A stretch of DNA of 64,000 nt from Desulfatitalea alkaliphila (GTDB lineage: Bacteria; Desulfobacterota; Desulfobacteria; Desulfobacterales; Desulfosarcinaceae), in assembly GCF_022968795.1 (NCBI RefSeq), contig NZ_JALJRB010000003.1, forward strand, positions 264,427 through 328,426, written 5' to 3'. The position numbers and the translations under genes were made by a program. The notes beneath the pieces are model-generated. The model was not told the origin of the DNA. It worked only from the letters and a program-made list of their open reading frames with translations, and made no database searches. This document shows positions 25,335 through 33,913 of the stretch, piece by piece. The stretch's first letter is position 1. Each line of letters starts with the position of its first letter.

Positions 25335-26255
25335 GTGGCTTCCATTCGCACCATGAATTTCGACCATTTGATCGGTCGGACGGTCGGCACCTCGCGGTTG
25401 TTGAAAAAACTGGACAGCGGTTCCATGTCGGTGGTGTTCGTGGCATACCAAACCACGCTCAGACGGCAGATCGCGGTCAAGATTCTGCCCAAGGCCCTGA
25501 TGACCCCCCGGGTGGCCGCCCTGTTTCAGCAGGAAGCGGAGGCTGCCGCCTTTCTGTCGCACCCGTGCATCATTCCGGTCTACGAAATCGGCGAAACCGA
25601 CGAGTTTCTTTTCTTCACCATGCAGTTGATCAAAGGATACGCCCTGGCCCATTACATCCGCAAGGCGCGTCGCCACGTGATCCCCTCCAAGCGCATGCTG
25701 CCGGTGGAGACCACCATCAAAATCATCCTCAAGGTGCTCGACGCCCTGGATTACGCCAATGGGCTGGGCATCGTGCACCGGGACATCAAGCCGCGCAACG
25801 TCCTCATCGAGAGCCACTCCCAACGCCCGATCATCACCGATTTCGGGGTGGCCCGCTCCTACGGCGGTTCCGACAGCGACAACCGCATCCTGGTCGGCAC
25901 CCCCACCTACATGGCCCCGGAACAGATCATCGGCGGCATGGTGGACGGAAGGGCCGATGTGTACGCCACGGGGGTCATGATGCTGGAAATGCTCTGCGGC
26001 GGTCTGCCCTACCCGCCCTACGATTCGGCGGTCAAGTTGCTGAAGATCAAGCTGCGTTTGCAAGACCGGTTGTTCAGCAAAAAGCCGTCCCAAATCAACC
26101 CGCGGGTGGATGACGATCTGGACGCCATCGTGCTCAAGGCGGTGGCCTATGACAAGGAACGACGGTACGCCACCTGCCGCCTGTTCGCCGATGCCCTGGA
26201 AACCTACCTGCGCCGGTCGGCCGCCAACGGTAACCAAGAAGAAAAGGCGATCTGA
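25335..26255 (+). CDS. Eukaryotic-type Ser/Thr protein kinase
   Basis: 306 residues, kinase domain only, no membrane segment. Seen: a degenerate Gly loop (LDSGSMSVVFVA), catalytic Lys in IAVKIL, HRDIKPRNVLI, DFGVARSYGG, TPTYMAPEQ and DVYATGVMMLEML, so it should be active. GTG start at 25335 (an ATG six codons on is possible). Its stop overlaps the next start (TGATG), so it is coupled to the large degenerate-GGDEF protein, which is a likely partner or substrate. Confidence 0.93.
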   Translation: MASIRTMNFDHLIGRTVGTSRLLKKLDSGSMSVVFVAYQTTLRRQIAVKILPKALMTPRVAALFQQEAEAAAFLSHPCIIPVYEIGETDEFLFFTMQLIKGYALAHYIRKARRHVIPSKRMLPVETTIKIILKVLDALDYANGLGIVHRDIKPRNVLIESHSQRPIITDFGVARSYGGSDSDNRILVGTPTYMAPEQIIGGMVDGRADVYATGVMMLEMLCGGLPYPPYDSAVKLLKIKLRLQDRLFSKKPSQINPRVDDDLDAIVLKAVAYDKERRYATCRLFADALETYLRRSAANGNQEEKAI

Positions 26256-29044
26256 TGGAAAAACGAGTGCTCAAAGACTTGTCGGCCCTGTTCGGTCGCG
26301 TCTTCTCCCTATTGCTCAACCGCAGCTTGATGTATCAACCCGGCCACCCCGTGATCAAGCAGTCGGTGACGGATGTGCACAAAGCAGCCGTGCGTCTTTT
26401 GGACGAAGTCTCACCACTGGTGTACATCCTCGACCGGGGCAATTTTTTCATCGACGAGGAACCCCTCGATCCGCGGATCAACGTCCATCGGGTGGCCGCC
26501 CTTTTCAAACGCTGCGGCCTGCAGTCGGTCTCCTTCGAAAAGGGCCTCACCGAAAGCGAATTGAACATCTTCGCGGAGCTTTTCTCTTCCCTGGCCTCCA
26601 TCGCCAATGTGGAGGAGGTGAAGACCAGCCTCTATCAAAAGGGGGTGTTCAACATCAAGGTCAACCACGTGATCTTTCGCAAGGTGACCGAAGACGATCA
26701 GGTGGTGTCCCGCGAAGCACTGAAAAAAGTGACGCCCATGGTGGACGCCGATGACCAGGAAACCCGCAAACGGTTCATGGAGACCTTGCTGGAAAGCGTG
26801 CTGTCCGAAGAGTTCGCCAAAACCTTGAACATCACCAACCTGATGGCCAATCCGGGGGCCTTTTCCAAACGGCTGATCGAAGTCGACCTGGCGGCGGTCG
26901 CGCAGCAAAACCAGCAGGATCTCGGATGGGACCCGCCGGGATACGGCACCGAGGTCTCCCCCGATCTGGACGGCGCGACCGATGGCGCGCCGGAGATCGG
27001 CACGGCGCCCTCCGGACGCGGCCCTGCCGGCGGTACTACTGGTGCAAGCGGCGGTGGTGGCGGCGAAGGGGCGCTCGGAGATGGCGGCGACGGAACAGGC
27101 GGTGGCGGAGGGCCAGGCGGCGGCGAAGGAACATCCGCAGCAACCGGCATCGGCGCCGGCGGCGGCAGCGGAATGGCGGGGCAACCGGGCACGGGCGGCA
27201 TCGCACCGGACGGGCCGTACGCCGGCGGGCACGGCACACCGGACGCTTCGGCGAGCGGCGAACCTGCCGCTGCAACGCCTTCAGGCCGGGGCGACGGCGG
27301 TGCGGGCGCGCAATCAGCGACCGGCAGCCCACTTCCCGAGCAAGACCCGGACGGCACCATGCCTTCCATTGCTGCAGCGGCCCGTGGCCGGGGAGCACCC
27401 GCCGCATCAGAATCGGCGGCACCCCCAAAAGGCCCCGCGGCCGGCGGCGCGACCGCGCGCACCGGCAATGACGCCCCCAAGTCGCGTACCGCTGCCGATG
27501 GGGCGGCCGAGACCGCGTCGGGCCCCGGACCGATGTTGCTGCATCAACTGCAGATGATGCAGCAAGAGGTGCAAAAGCATTTGCAGGGCGAGGGCGAAAC
27601 CAACATCGCCGACCTGGCCCAGGCGATCTTCGAGATGAAAAAGCAGCTGCTGGAGGGCATTCAGGCCCAAAAGGCGCTGGGGATCGCCTATGCCAACGAA
27701 ACCGCCATCACCCAAACCGCCAACCAACTGGCCGACCAGGTGATGATGGAGTTGGTCAAGGATGAGTACCAGGCCGGCAAGGTGACCACCCAGCGGCTGG
27801 CCCACCTGATTCGCCGCATCATCCCCGAAGCGGCGGAGCTCAAGCGCCTGCTGCCCCAGATCAAGCGCACGTTGCTGGCCGAGGGTATGCCCATGGCCGA
27901 ATATTTGAACCTGATCGGCGAGTTGCGCAGCGAGCTGCAAAGTGAAGAACTCACGCGCATCCTGGAGGAGAGTTCCGACAGCATCGGGCTGGACGGCAAG
28001 GACCTGGTGGAGGAGATCAAACGCAATCCGGGTCAGGCCGCGGAACTGATCTATCTGGCATCGCAAATCCGCCAAGGCGGTGGCGACGAGGCGGCGCTCT
28101 CGGACATTCTGGTGGAATACGTGGAGCACTTGGGAAACCAAATGGCCAAGGATGCGCCGGAAGACGACCCGGACCGCGAGGGCCACCTCAAGCGGGTCAT
28201 GGGCGACATCGAGTCCACCCTCCTGCAGAAGCTGAGCACGATGAATGTCAACGCCGACGCACTGACCCGCATGGAGCAACGGATCAACGAACGCATGGAA
28301 TCGATCCTGGACAACATGCGCGTACAGTGGCTGCAGTCCCAATCGGGCCAATCCACTTCGGCCGAAGCCAAACCGCGCATGCTGACGGTTCTCCAGACCC
28401 TGGAGCATCATGTGGGAGAAGACGAAGAGCTGGCGGGCATCTTGAAAACCATTCGCGCCAAAGTGGCCGCCGGGGAAATTGAAGAAAACAATTTCAGCCA
28501 GATTAATGAGGAGATCTCCCGCCAGAAGCAGTTGCTGCGCGAACAGGCCGGAAAGACTTCCATGGCCGAAGGCATTCTCTCCTCCGACGAGGTGATGTTC
28601 ATCATGGAGAAGGAGATCGCCCGCGCCAAACGCTACGGCGCCTGGTTTTCGGCGGTCTCCCTGGCCTTTGTGTCGGCCAAGCCCGCCATGAAGCTGCTGG
28701 ACGGTGTGCTGACCAACGAAATGATCATGGAAGCCGCCCTCGAGCTGTTGAGCACCACCTTTCGCGAGGTGGACTACATCGGCCGCATCGGCAAAAACAG
28801 AATCATGGCCCTGCTGCCCACCATCGACCAGCCCCACGCCAAAAAGGCGCTGGATCGGGTGTTGCGCCTGCTGCATGCCAAACCGCTGGATGTCGACGGC
28901 ATACCGGTAGAGCTGCGCGTGGCCGGTGTCGCGGCCGCCTTCGACGAAGACCAGACCCCTGACGCCCAACGTTTTGCCAAGCATATCAGCCGTCAATTGA
29001 ACGACATGGTGGCCCGCCTGAAAAACATCCAGGTCCTCTTCTGA
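26255..29044 (+). CDS. Large signalling protein: N-terminal unknown domain, Gly/Ala linker, degenerate GGDEF
   Basis: 929 residues. Residues 1-~215 are a folded domain (MYQPGHPVIKQSV, FFIDEEPLDP, FEKGLTESELNIFAELF) that I associate with deltaproteobacterial signalling proteins. Residues ~225-430 are an extreme Gly/Ala/Pro-rich linker. About 430-750 is helical and acidic. The last ~160 residues resemble a GGDEF domain (SSDEVMFIMEKEIARAKRYGAWFSAVSLAF, VDYIGRIGKNRIMALLP), with GKNRI at the signature, so no diguanylate cyclase activity is expected. Coupled to the kinase by a one-base overlap; probably its target. Confidence 0.85.
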   Translation: MEKRVLKDLSALFGRVFSLLLNRSLMYQPGHPVIKQSVTDVHKAAVRLLDEVSPLVYILDRGNFFIDEEPLDPRINVHRVAALFKRCGLQSVSFEKGLTESELNIFAELFSSLASIANVEEVKTSLYQKGVFNIKVNHVIFRKVTEDDQVVSREALKKVTPMVDADDQETRKRFMETLLESVLSEEFAKTLNITNLMANPGAFSKRLIEVDLAAVAQQNQQDLGWDPPGYGTEVSPDLDGATDGAPEIGTAPSGRGPAGGTTGASGGGGGEGALGDGGDGTGGGGGPGGGEGTSAATGIGAGGGSGMAGQPGTGGIAPDGPYAGGHGTPDASASGEPAAATPSGRGDGGAGAQSATGSPLPEQDPDGTMPSIAAAARGRGAPAASESAAPPKGPAAGGATARTGNDAPKSRTAADGAAETASGPGPMLLHQLQMMQQEVQKHLQGEGETNIADLAQAIFEMKKQLLEGIQAQKALGIAYANETAITQTANQLADQVMMELVKDEYQAGKVTTQRLAHLIRRIIPEAAELKRLLPQIKRTLLAEGMPMAEYLNLIGELRSELQSEELTRILEESSDSIGLDGKDLVEEIKRNPGQAAELIYLASQIRQGGGDEAALSDILVEYVEHLGNQMAKDAPEDDPDREGHLKRVMGDIESTLLQKLSTMNVNADALTRMEQRINERMESILDNMRVQWLQSQSGQSTSAEAKPRMLTVLQTLEHHVGEDEELAGILKTIRAKVAAGEIEENNFSQINEEISRQKQLLREQAGKTSMAEGILSSDEVMFIMEKEIARAKRYGAWFSAVSLAFVSAKPAMKLLDGVLTNEMIMEAALELLSTTFREVDYIGRIGKNRIMALLPTIDQPHAKKALDRVLRLLHAKPLDVDGIPVELRVAGVAAAFDEDQTPDAQRFAKHISRQLNDMVARLKNIQVLF

Positions 29045-29116
29045 TCCGGCCTTTGCGGCTATCCACAAAGCCCGAGCTGGGGATTGCCCTGGCCCCCCAC
29101 ACACATCTAACCGACA

Positions 29117-29158
29117 GAATTCATTAGCTTAAAATTTAACACTTAAAACTTAAAACTG
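29117..29158. repeat. 42-bp CTTAAAA-rich repeat, copy 2
   Basis: 40 of 42 positions match 20676-20717. It overlaps the 3' end of the radical SAM gene and supplies its TAA stop at 29150-29152 and the final codon. Confidence 0.88.
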
Positions 29159-30499
29159 CCCGCAGGGCACCGCGAGCCGTTTCAATCGCGTCAACGTCTC
29201 CCAGGAGAATCCCTGCCGGCTGCAGGGGGCGATGGCGTTGTTGGTCAGCAGGGGATCGGCGGCCAGGTCGTAGGGCGAAGCGGCCACGGCAGCCGGCCAC
29301 AGGGAGGTGTGGGGAATGGGGGTGTAGTGGGCCGGAACCGGGACGACCCCCGCGGCCTTGACCACCGCCATGGCCTGTTCCACCGCGGCCTGCGTCTGGC
29401 CGGGCAGTCCCACCAGCAGATAAGCGCCGATATGGCCCGGCCGGAAACCGGCTCGTTTCAGGTGGGCCACCGCTTGCAGGAACTCCTGTTCCGTCACTTT
29501 CGCATCCAGGTCCGCGCGATCATGGAAGGCCGTCGTTTCCAATCCCAGGCGAATGGAATGGAAACCGGCCCGGAACATCAAGGCCGCCGTCTCGGCGTCG
29601 ATGGCCCGGATGTGCAATGCGTTGGGCGTATGGAAGCGAAGGGAAAGGGCCGAGCGAACGATGGCTTCCAGCAACGGTAAGGCGTGGTGCGCGGCATCCA
29701 CCAGCAGGGCATCGTCGTAAAAGGCGAAATCGACCACACCGTACTGCCGGTGCCACTGCTCTATCTGTGCGACCACCTTGCGGTAGGGTTGTCGTTGCAT
29801 CCGCGGTTCGAGAAAGCCGGAGGCACAATAGGCGCAGCGAAACGGGCAGCCCCGTGTGGTCAGCAAAGGGATGTAGGTCACCCGGCGTTGCAGATCGAAG
29901 GCCGGCGGCGGTGCCGCCAGCCAATCGTCGGGGGCGTACCGGGGCGTGACATCCCAGCCGGTGTATTCCCGCACAAGCGTCCACAGCGTGCGGCCCGTAT
30001 CGGTCACCACCGCATCGGCACCGCTGAAGGCCCGGGCATGGTCTGCGCACAAGCGGGCGTAGATGCCGCCGAGCACCAGGGGCACGCCGGGCAAGCAGCG
30101 GCGCAGCATGGCAATGGTTTCGAACACACCGGGATACCAATAGGTCATCATGGAGGTGACCAGAATCAGGTCGGGCGGCGGCTCCAAGGCGGCCAGGTCG
30201 GCCTGCAACCACTCGGGCCGAATGCCGTAACGGCTGTAGGTGCGCGGAATGTGGGCCAGCAACGCTGGTTTGGCAATGGGGGTCTTGAGATAGGGACCGC
30301 GGCCGTGCCGGGAGCGCGGATCGCCCCCCTTGGCGGCGGGATGCCGGCGGTCCAGGCAATCCACGAAGAAGACTCGCACCCCGTGATCCCGCAGCACGGC
30401 TCCCAGGCTCAGCAACCCGTAGGGCCTGGCCCAGAAGTCATAGGCGGCGAAATCGTGAATCCACGGATTGACCAACAACACGTGGGGGGCGTTGTTCAC
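29150..30499 (-). CDS. B12-binding-domain radical SAM protein
   Basis: 449 residues from a GTG start. The N-terminal ~190 residues are a cobalamin-binding-like Rossmann domain (VLLVNPWIHDFAAYDFW, LILVTSMMTYWYPGVFETI, LVLGGIYARLCADHA). The radical SAM domain follows with TRGCPFRCAYCASGF (CxxxCxxC). The reaction cannot be predicted; the class includes methyltransferases and tetrapyrrole or lipid modifying enzymes. It lies 14 bases after an ahbA/B-like gene, which hints at but does not prove a tetrapyrrole link. Its last codons lie inside a dispersed 42-bp repeat, so the native C-terminus may have been altered. Confidence 0.85.
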   Translation of the reverse strand: MNNAPHVLLVNPWIHDFAAYDFWARPYGLLSLGAVLRDHGVRVFFVDCLDRRHPAAKGGDPRSRHGRGPYLKTPIAKPALLAHIPRTYSRYGIRPEWLQADLAALEPPPDLILVTSMMTYWYPGVFETIAMLRRCLPGVPLVLGGIYARLCADHARAFSGADAVVTDTGRTLWTLVREYTGWDVTPRYAPDDWLAAPPPAFDLQRRVTYIPLLTTRGCPFRCAYCASGFLEPRMQRQPYRKVVAQIEQWHRQYGVVDFAFYDDALLVDAAHHALPLLEAIVRSALSLRFHTPNALHIRAIDAETAALMFRAGFHSIRLGLETTAFHDRADLDAKVTEQEFLQAVAHLKRAGFRPGHIGAYLLVGLPGQTQAAVEQAMAVVKAAGVVPVPAHYTPIPHTSLWPAAVAASPYDLAADPLLTNNAIAPCSRQGFSWETLTRLKRLAVPCGQF

Positions 30500-30513
30500 T
30501 GCGACCGAGCACC

Positions 30514-30990
30514 TTATTTGAAGTACTGCATGGAGGTCTTCTTCAGTTCCCGCCGGCTGAACAGAAGTTCGAAGTCGTGGACATCAGCCTTGGCGGCCAT
30601 TTTTCGGGCGGTCTGACGACAGGCGGCCTCGTCTTTACCGTGTACCATGGTGTAGAGGTTGTAGGGCCATTGATCGGTGGGGTCCCGACGATAACAGTGA
30701 GAGACGGCCCGGAAGCCGGCCATGATGCGGCCCACTTCGTCGATGTGGGCCTCGTCCACGCGCCAGGCCACCATGGCGTTGGCCCGAAAGCCGGACTTCT
30801 GATGGCGCAAGGTGGCGCCGAAGCGTCGAATCACGCCGCGGCGCACCAGATCCCGCAAGACCGCCAGCAAACGCTCTTCGTCCACTCCGAGGCCTTGGGC
30901 GATCACTTCATAGGGCCTGGCCGTCACCGCCATGTCCCCTTGGATCGCCGCAATCACCTGTTTTTCGAAATCGCTCAATGAGATTGTCAT
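30514..30990 (-). CDS. ahbB: Siroheme decarboxylase subunit (AhbA/AhbB, Lrp-like)
   Basis: 158 residues; a purine-rich GGAAAGGGAAGGGCAGGGC precedes the ATG. An Lrp/AsnC-like winged helix (residues 1-60) is followed by an effector domain with RRFGATLRHQKSGFRANAMV, SHCYRRDPTDQWPYNLYTM and VHG, the signature of the heme-pathway siroheme decarboxylases (Ahb/NirDLGH), not of DNA-binding regulators. It decarboxylates siroheme to didecarboxysiroheme in the alternative heme route of sulfate reducers. The enzyme is a heterodimer; the other subunit and AhbC/D are not in this window. AhbB rather than AhbA is a guess. Confidence 0.85.
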   Translation of the reverse strand: MTISLSDFEKQVIAAIQGDMAVTARPYEVIAQGLGVDEERLLAVLRDLVRRGVIRRFGATLRHQKSGFRANAMVAWRVDEAHIDEVGRIMAGFRAVSHCYRRDPTDQWPYNLYTMVHGKDEAACRQTARKMAAKADVHDFELLFSRRELKKTSMQYFK

Positions 30991-31019
30991 GCCCTGCCCT
31001 TCCCTTTCCTCTGCCGCTG

Positions 31020-32123
31020 TCAATCGTTTTGCACCTTCTCGGGAAAAAGGGCCGCGATATCCGCCCGGTCGGGCTTGCACACCCCCCGTTCGGTAATGAA
31101 GGCGGTGACCAGCCGGGCCGGCGTCACGTCGAAGGCCGGATTGGCGGCCGGGCTGTCGGCCGGCGTGATCCGCACCCGTGCCGGTCCATCCCGTGTCGCT
31201 CCCTGCACCCAGTGTACTTCATCGGCATGGCGCGCCTCGATGGGGATATCCGCAAGCCCGTCCTGCAACTGCCAATCGAAGGTGGAAGACGGCAGGGCCA
31301 CGTAAAAGGGCACGCCGTTGTCCCGGGCGGCCAGTGCCTTGAGGTAGGTCCCGATTTTGTTGGCCACATCTCCGGTAAAAGTGGTGCGGTCGGTGCCCAC
31401 CACCACCAGATCCACCATGCCGCGCTGCATCAGATGACCACCGGCATTGTCGGTGATCACGGTATGGGGCACGCCGGCCCGACCCAGTTCCCAGGCGGTC
31501 AGGCGGGCCCCCTGATTGAGGGGGCGGGTTTCGTCGACCCAGACATGCACATCGATTCCCATCTCCCGGGCCACATAGACCGGCGCCGTGGCGGTACCCC
31601 ACTCCACACAAGCGAGCCAGCCGGCGTTGCAGTGGGTCAGCAGGTGCACCGTTTGCCCTCCCTTGGCGCGGCTGATATCGGCGATGATCCGTGCGCCGTG
31701 CTCACCGATGCGTCGACAATTGTCCACCTCCTCCTCGGCGATCCGGCCTGCTTCCTGCAGCACGGCAGCCTGCCGGGCCGTGCCGGCCGGCGCGGCCATG
31801 GCGCAGGCCACCACCCGGTCCACCGCCCAGGCCAGATTGACCGCCGTGGGGCGGGCCGCCTTGATTTGCGCACAGGCCTCCAGAAAGGCCGCTTCGTCGT
31901 CGGTGGTCCGCAGGGCCACCAGCACGCCGTATGCACCGGTAACGCCGATCAACGGCGCACCGCGCACCACCATCTGCTGAATCGCTTCGATGACCTGTGC
32001 GACCGTGTCCAGGGACAACATTTCCAGCCGGTGGGGCAACTGCCGCTGGTCGATGACCTCGACGGTGCGACCATCCTGCGCAAGCCGGATGGGCCGCATC
32101 GGTTTGGTTTCCATGGGTGCCAT
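31020..32123 (-). CDS. mtnA: S-methyl-5-thioribose-1-phosphate isomerase
   Basis: 367 residues, full length. It isomerises methylthioribose-1-phosphate (also 5-deoxyribose-1-phosphate) to the ribulose form. Seen: VVRGAPLIGVTGAYG, catalytic Cys in THCNAGWLA, catalytic Asp in GTDRTTFTGDVANKIG and PFYVALPSSTFD. AAAGGA precedes the ATG. Last gene of the salvage operon: 32 bases after the adenine deaminase gene. No mtnB/C/D/E follows, so the fate of the product lies elsewhere. Confidence 0.95.
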   Translation of the reverse strand: MAPMETKPMRPIRLAQDGRTVEVIDQRQLPHRLEMLSLDTVAQVIEAIQQMVVRGAPLIGVTGAYGVLVALRTTDDEAAFLEACAQIKAARPTAVNLAWAVDRVVACAMAAPAGTARQAAVLQEAGRIAEEEVDNCRRIGEHGARIIADISRAKGGQTVHLLTHCNAGWLACVEWGTATAPVYVAREMGIDVHVWVDETRPLNQGARLTAWELGRAGVPHTVITDNAGGHLMQRGMVDLVVVGTDRTTFTGDVANKIGTYLKALAARDNGVPFYVALPSSTFDWQLQDGLADIPIEARHADEVHWVQGATRDGPARVRITPADSPAANPAFDVTPARLVTAFITERGVCKPDRADIAALFPEKVQND

Positions 32124-32155
32124 GAAGAAGGAATCCTTTTATAATTTGTGTGCAC

Positions 32156-33883
32156 CTACTCCGGAAAAAGCGGTACGCGTTTGAAGGCTGTCACATCCAC
32201 CAGCCCGTGATCGGTGATTTTCAGCGCCGGTATCACCGGCAAGGCCATGAAACTGAGGGTCATGAAGGGATCGGGCAGTCGGGCGCCCAACCGGCGGGCG
32301 GCGGCCAGCAATTCCTCCAGACCGTAGCAGACATGGTCGATGGGTTGGTCGGACATCAGCCCGGCGATGGGCAACGCCAGGCGCGCCAGGCATCGTTCTT
32401 CGTCGACCACCACCAGGCCGCCACCCATGTCGGCCAAGACGCCCACGGCCGCAAGCATGGACTTGTCGTCGGCGCCGACCACCACGATGTTGTGGGCGTC
32501 GTGAGCCACGGTGGAGGCCAAGGCCCCCCGTTTGAGGCCGAAGCCGCTGATAAAACCGACCCCCGTGCGGCCGGTGCCCCGGTGGCGCTCGACCACGGCG
32601 ATTTTCAACACATCGCGCCCGGTGTCGGCCACCACGCGGCCATCGCGGATCAGCGCCGCGGCTTCGGTGGCACCCGTCACAATCTGATCGGGCAGGGCCT
32701 CGATGACGCGGATGCGCTTGCCGTGGGCCGCCACACTGAAATCGAGCCGTTCCACCGCCACGCGCATGGGTGAGGGCGGCGCAGTCATGGTGCCGCCGGT
32801 TTCCGCATTGACCATGCGCCCCTCCTGGGCCGTCAAAACGCCGCCGCAATAGACCTGATGCACCTCCGGATCGTCCAGATCGTTCATAATCACAAGGTCG
32901 GCCCGCCGGCCCGGTCCCACGGCGCCGACGCTGCCGAGCCCGAAATACTCGGCCGGGTTGAGGGTGGCCATCCGGATGGCGATGACGGGGTCCAGGCCGG
33001 CGCGCACCGCCCGGCGCACCATGCTGTCGATGCCGCCCTGGCGGGTCAGGTCGTGGGCGTGGCGGTCGTCGGTGCACCACATCATGCGCCGCGCGTTGCC
33101 GGCGTCGATCACCGGCAGCAGGTCGTCCAGGTTGCGCGCCCCGGTGCCCTCGCGGATCATGATGTGCATGCCGGCCGCCAACTTTTCCCGCGCCTCATCG
33201 GCCGTGGTGCATTCGTGGTCGCTGGCGATGCCCGCAGCCAAATAGGCATGCAGCGCGTGGCCGCTCAGCCCCGGCGCGTGGCCGTCCAGCGGCTTGCCGA
33301 AGGCTTGCATGGCCTCGATCTTGGCCAGCACCTCGGGATCGGCATGGATCACCCCCGGAAAATTCATCATCTCGGCCAGGGCGACGACCCGTCGGTGGTC
33401 CATGAAAGGCTTGAGGGCCTCCACCCCCAAACGGGCACCGGCGGTCTCCATGGCCGTTGCCGGCACGCAGGAAGGCAGGGTGAACAGAAAGTTGAGGGGC
33501 TGGCTGGCGCTGGCCGCCAGCATGTAAGCAATCCCCTTGGCACCCAGCACATTGGCGATCTCGTGGGGATCGGCCACCACGGTGGTGGTGCCGTGGGGCA
33601 GCACGGCGCGGGCGAACTGGGTCGGCCCCACCATGGCGCTCTCGATATGCACATGGGCGTCGATGAAACCGGGCGCCACGAAACGCCCCTGCAGATCCAC
33701 CTCGGTGCGGGCGACGTAGGGGCCGAACCCCACCACGAACCCATCGGCGACGGCGATATCCATGGGCGCCACCTTGCCGCTGAAGACATTGATCAACCGG
33801 GCATTGCGCAACAGCAAATCCACCGGCCGGTCCCCGCGGGCCGCTTCGAGCAGTTTCGGTAATGGCTTGTCCAGCGTGTGCAT
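32156..33883 (-). CDS. ade: Adenine deaminase (amidohydrolase type)
   Basis: 575 residues, usual for COG1001 Ade. It deaminates adenine to hypoxanthine. Metal-binding APGFIDAHVHIESAMV, TTTVVADPHEIANVLG, SDHECTTADEA and the C-terminal barrel (GLVVVDEE) are all present. GGGAGGAAG lies before the ATG. Sits between two MtaD-like genes and mtnA, handling adenine released by nucleoside phosphorolysis or bypassing it. Confidence 0.95.
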   Translation of the reverse strand: MHTLDKPLPKLLEAARGDRPVDLLLRNARLINVFSGKVAPMDIAVADGFVVGFGPYVARTEVDLQGRFVAPGFIDAHVHIESAMVGPTQFARAVLPHGTTTVVADPHEIANVLGAKGIAYMLAASASQPLNFLFTLPSCVPATAMETAGARLGVEALKPFMDHRRVVALAEMMNFPGVIHADPEVLAKIEAMQAFGKPLDGHAPGLSGHALHAYLAAGIASDHECTTADEAREKLAAGMHIMIREGTGARNLDDLLPVIDAGNARRMMWCTDDRHAHDLTRQGGIDSMVRRAVRAGLDPVIAIRMATLNPAEYFGLGSVGAVGPGRRADLVIMNDLDDPEVHQVYCGGVLTAQEGRMVNAETGGTMTAPPSPMRVAVERLDFSVAAHGKRIRVIEALPDQIVTGATEAAALIRDGRVVADTGRDVLKIAVVERHRGTGRTGVGFISGFGLKRGALASTVAHDAHNIVVVGADDKSMLAAVGVLADMGGGLVVVDEERCLARLALPIAGLMSDQPIDHVCYGLEELLAAARRLGARLPDPFMTLSFMALPVIPALKITDHGLVDVTAFKRVPLFPE

Positions 33884-33913
33884 CGCTTCCTCCCAAAGAG
33901 CCGCCGGTCGCGC

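Noticed and set aside
26698..27480. Pro/Ala-rich open frames on the other strand and in other frames across the Gly/Ala linker region
   Set aside because: Low-complexity GC sequence keeps all frames open; only the + frame joins folded domains on both sides.
26255..29044. Calling the large protein an active diguanylate cyclase
   Set aside because: The GG(D/E)EF signature is replaced by GKNRI.
30514..30990. Calling the Lrp-like protein a transcription regulator
   Set aside because: Motifs in the second half (SHCYRRDPTDQWPYNLYTM) match siroheme decarboxylases, not amino-acid-binding Lrp regulators.
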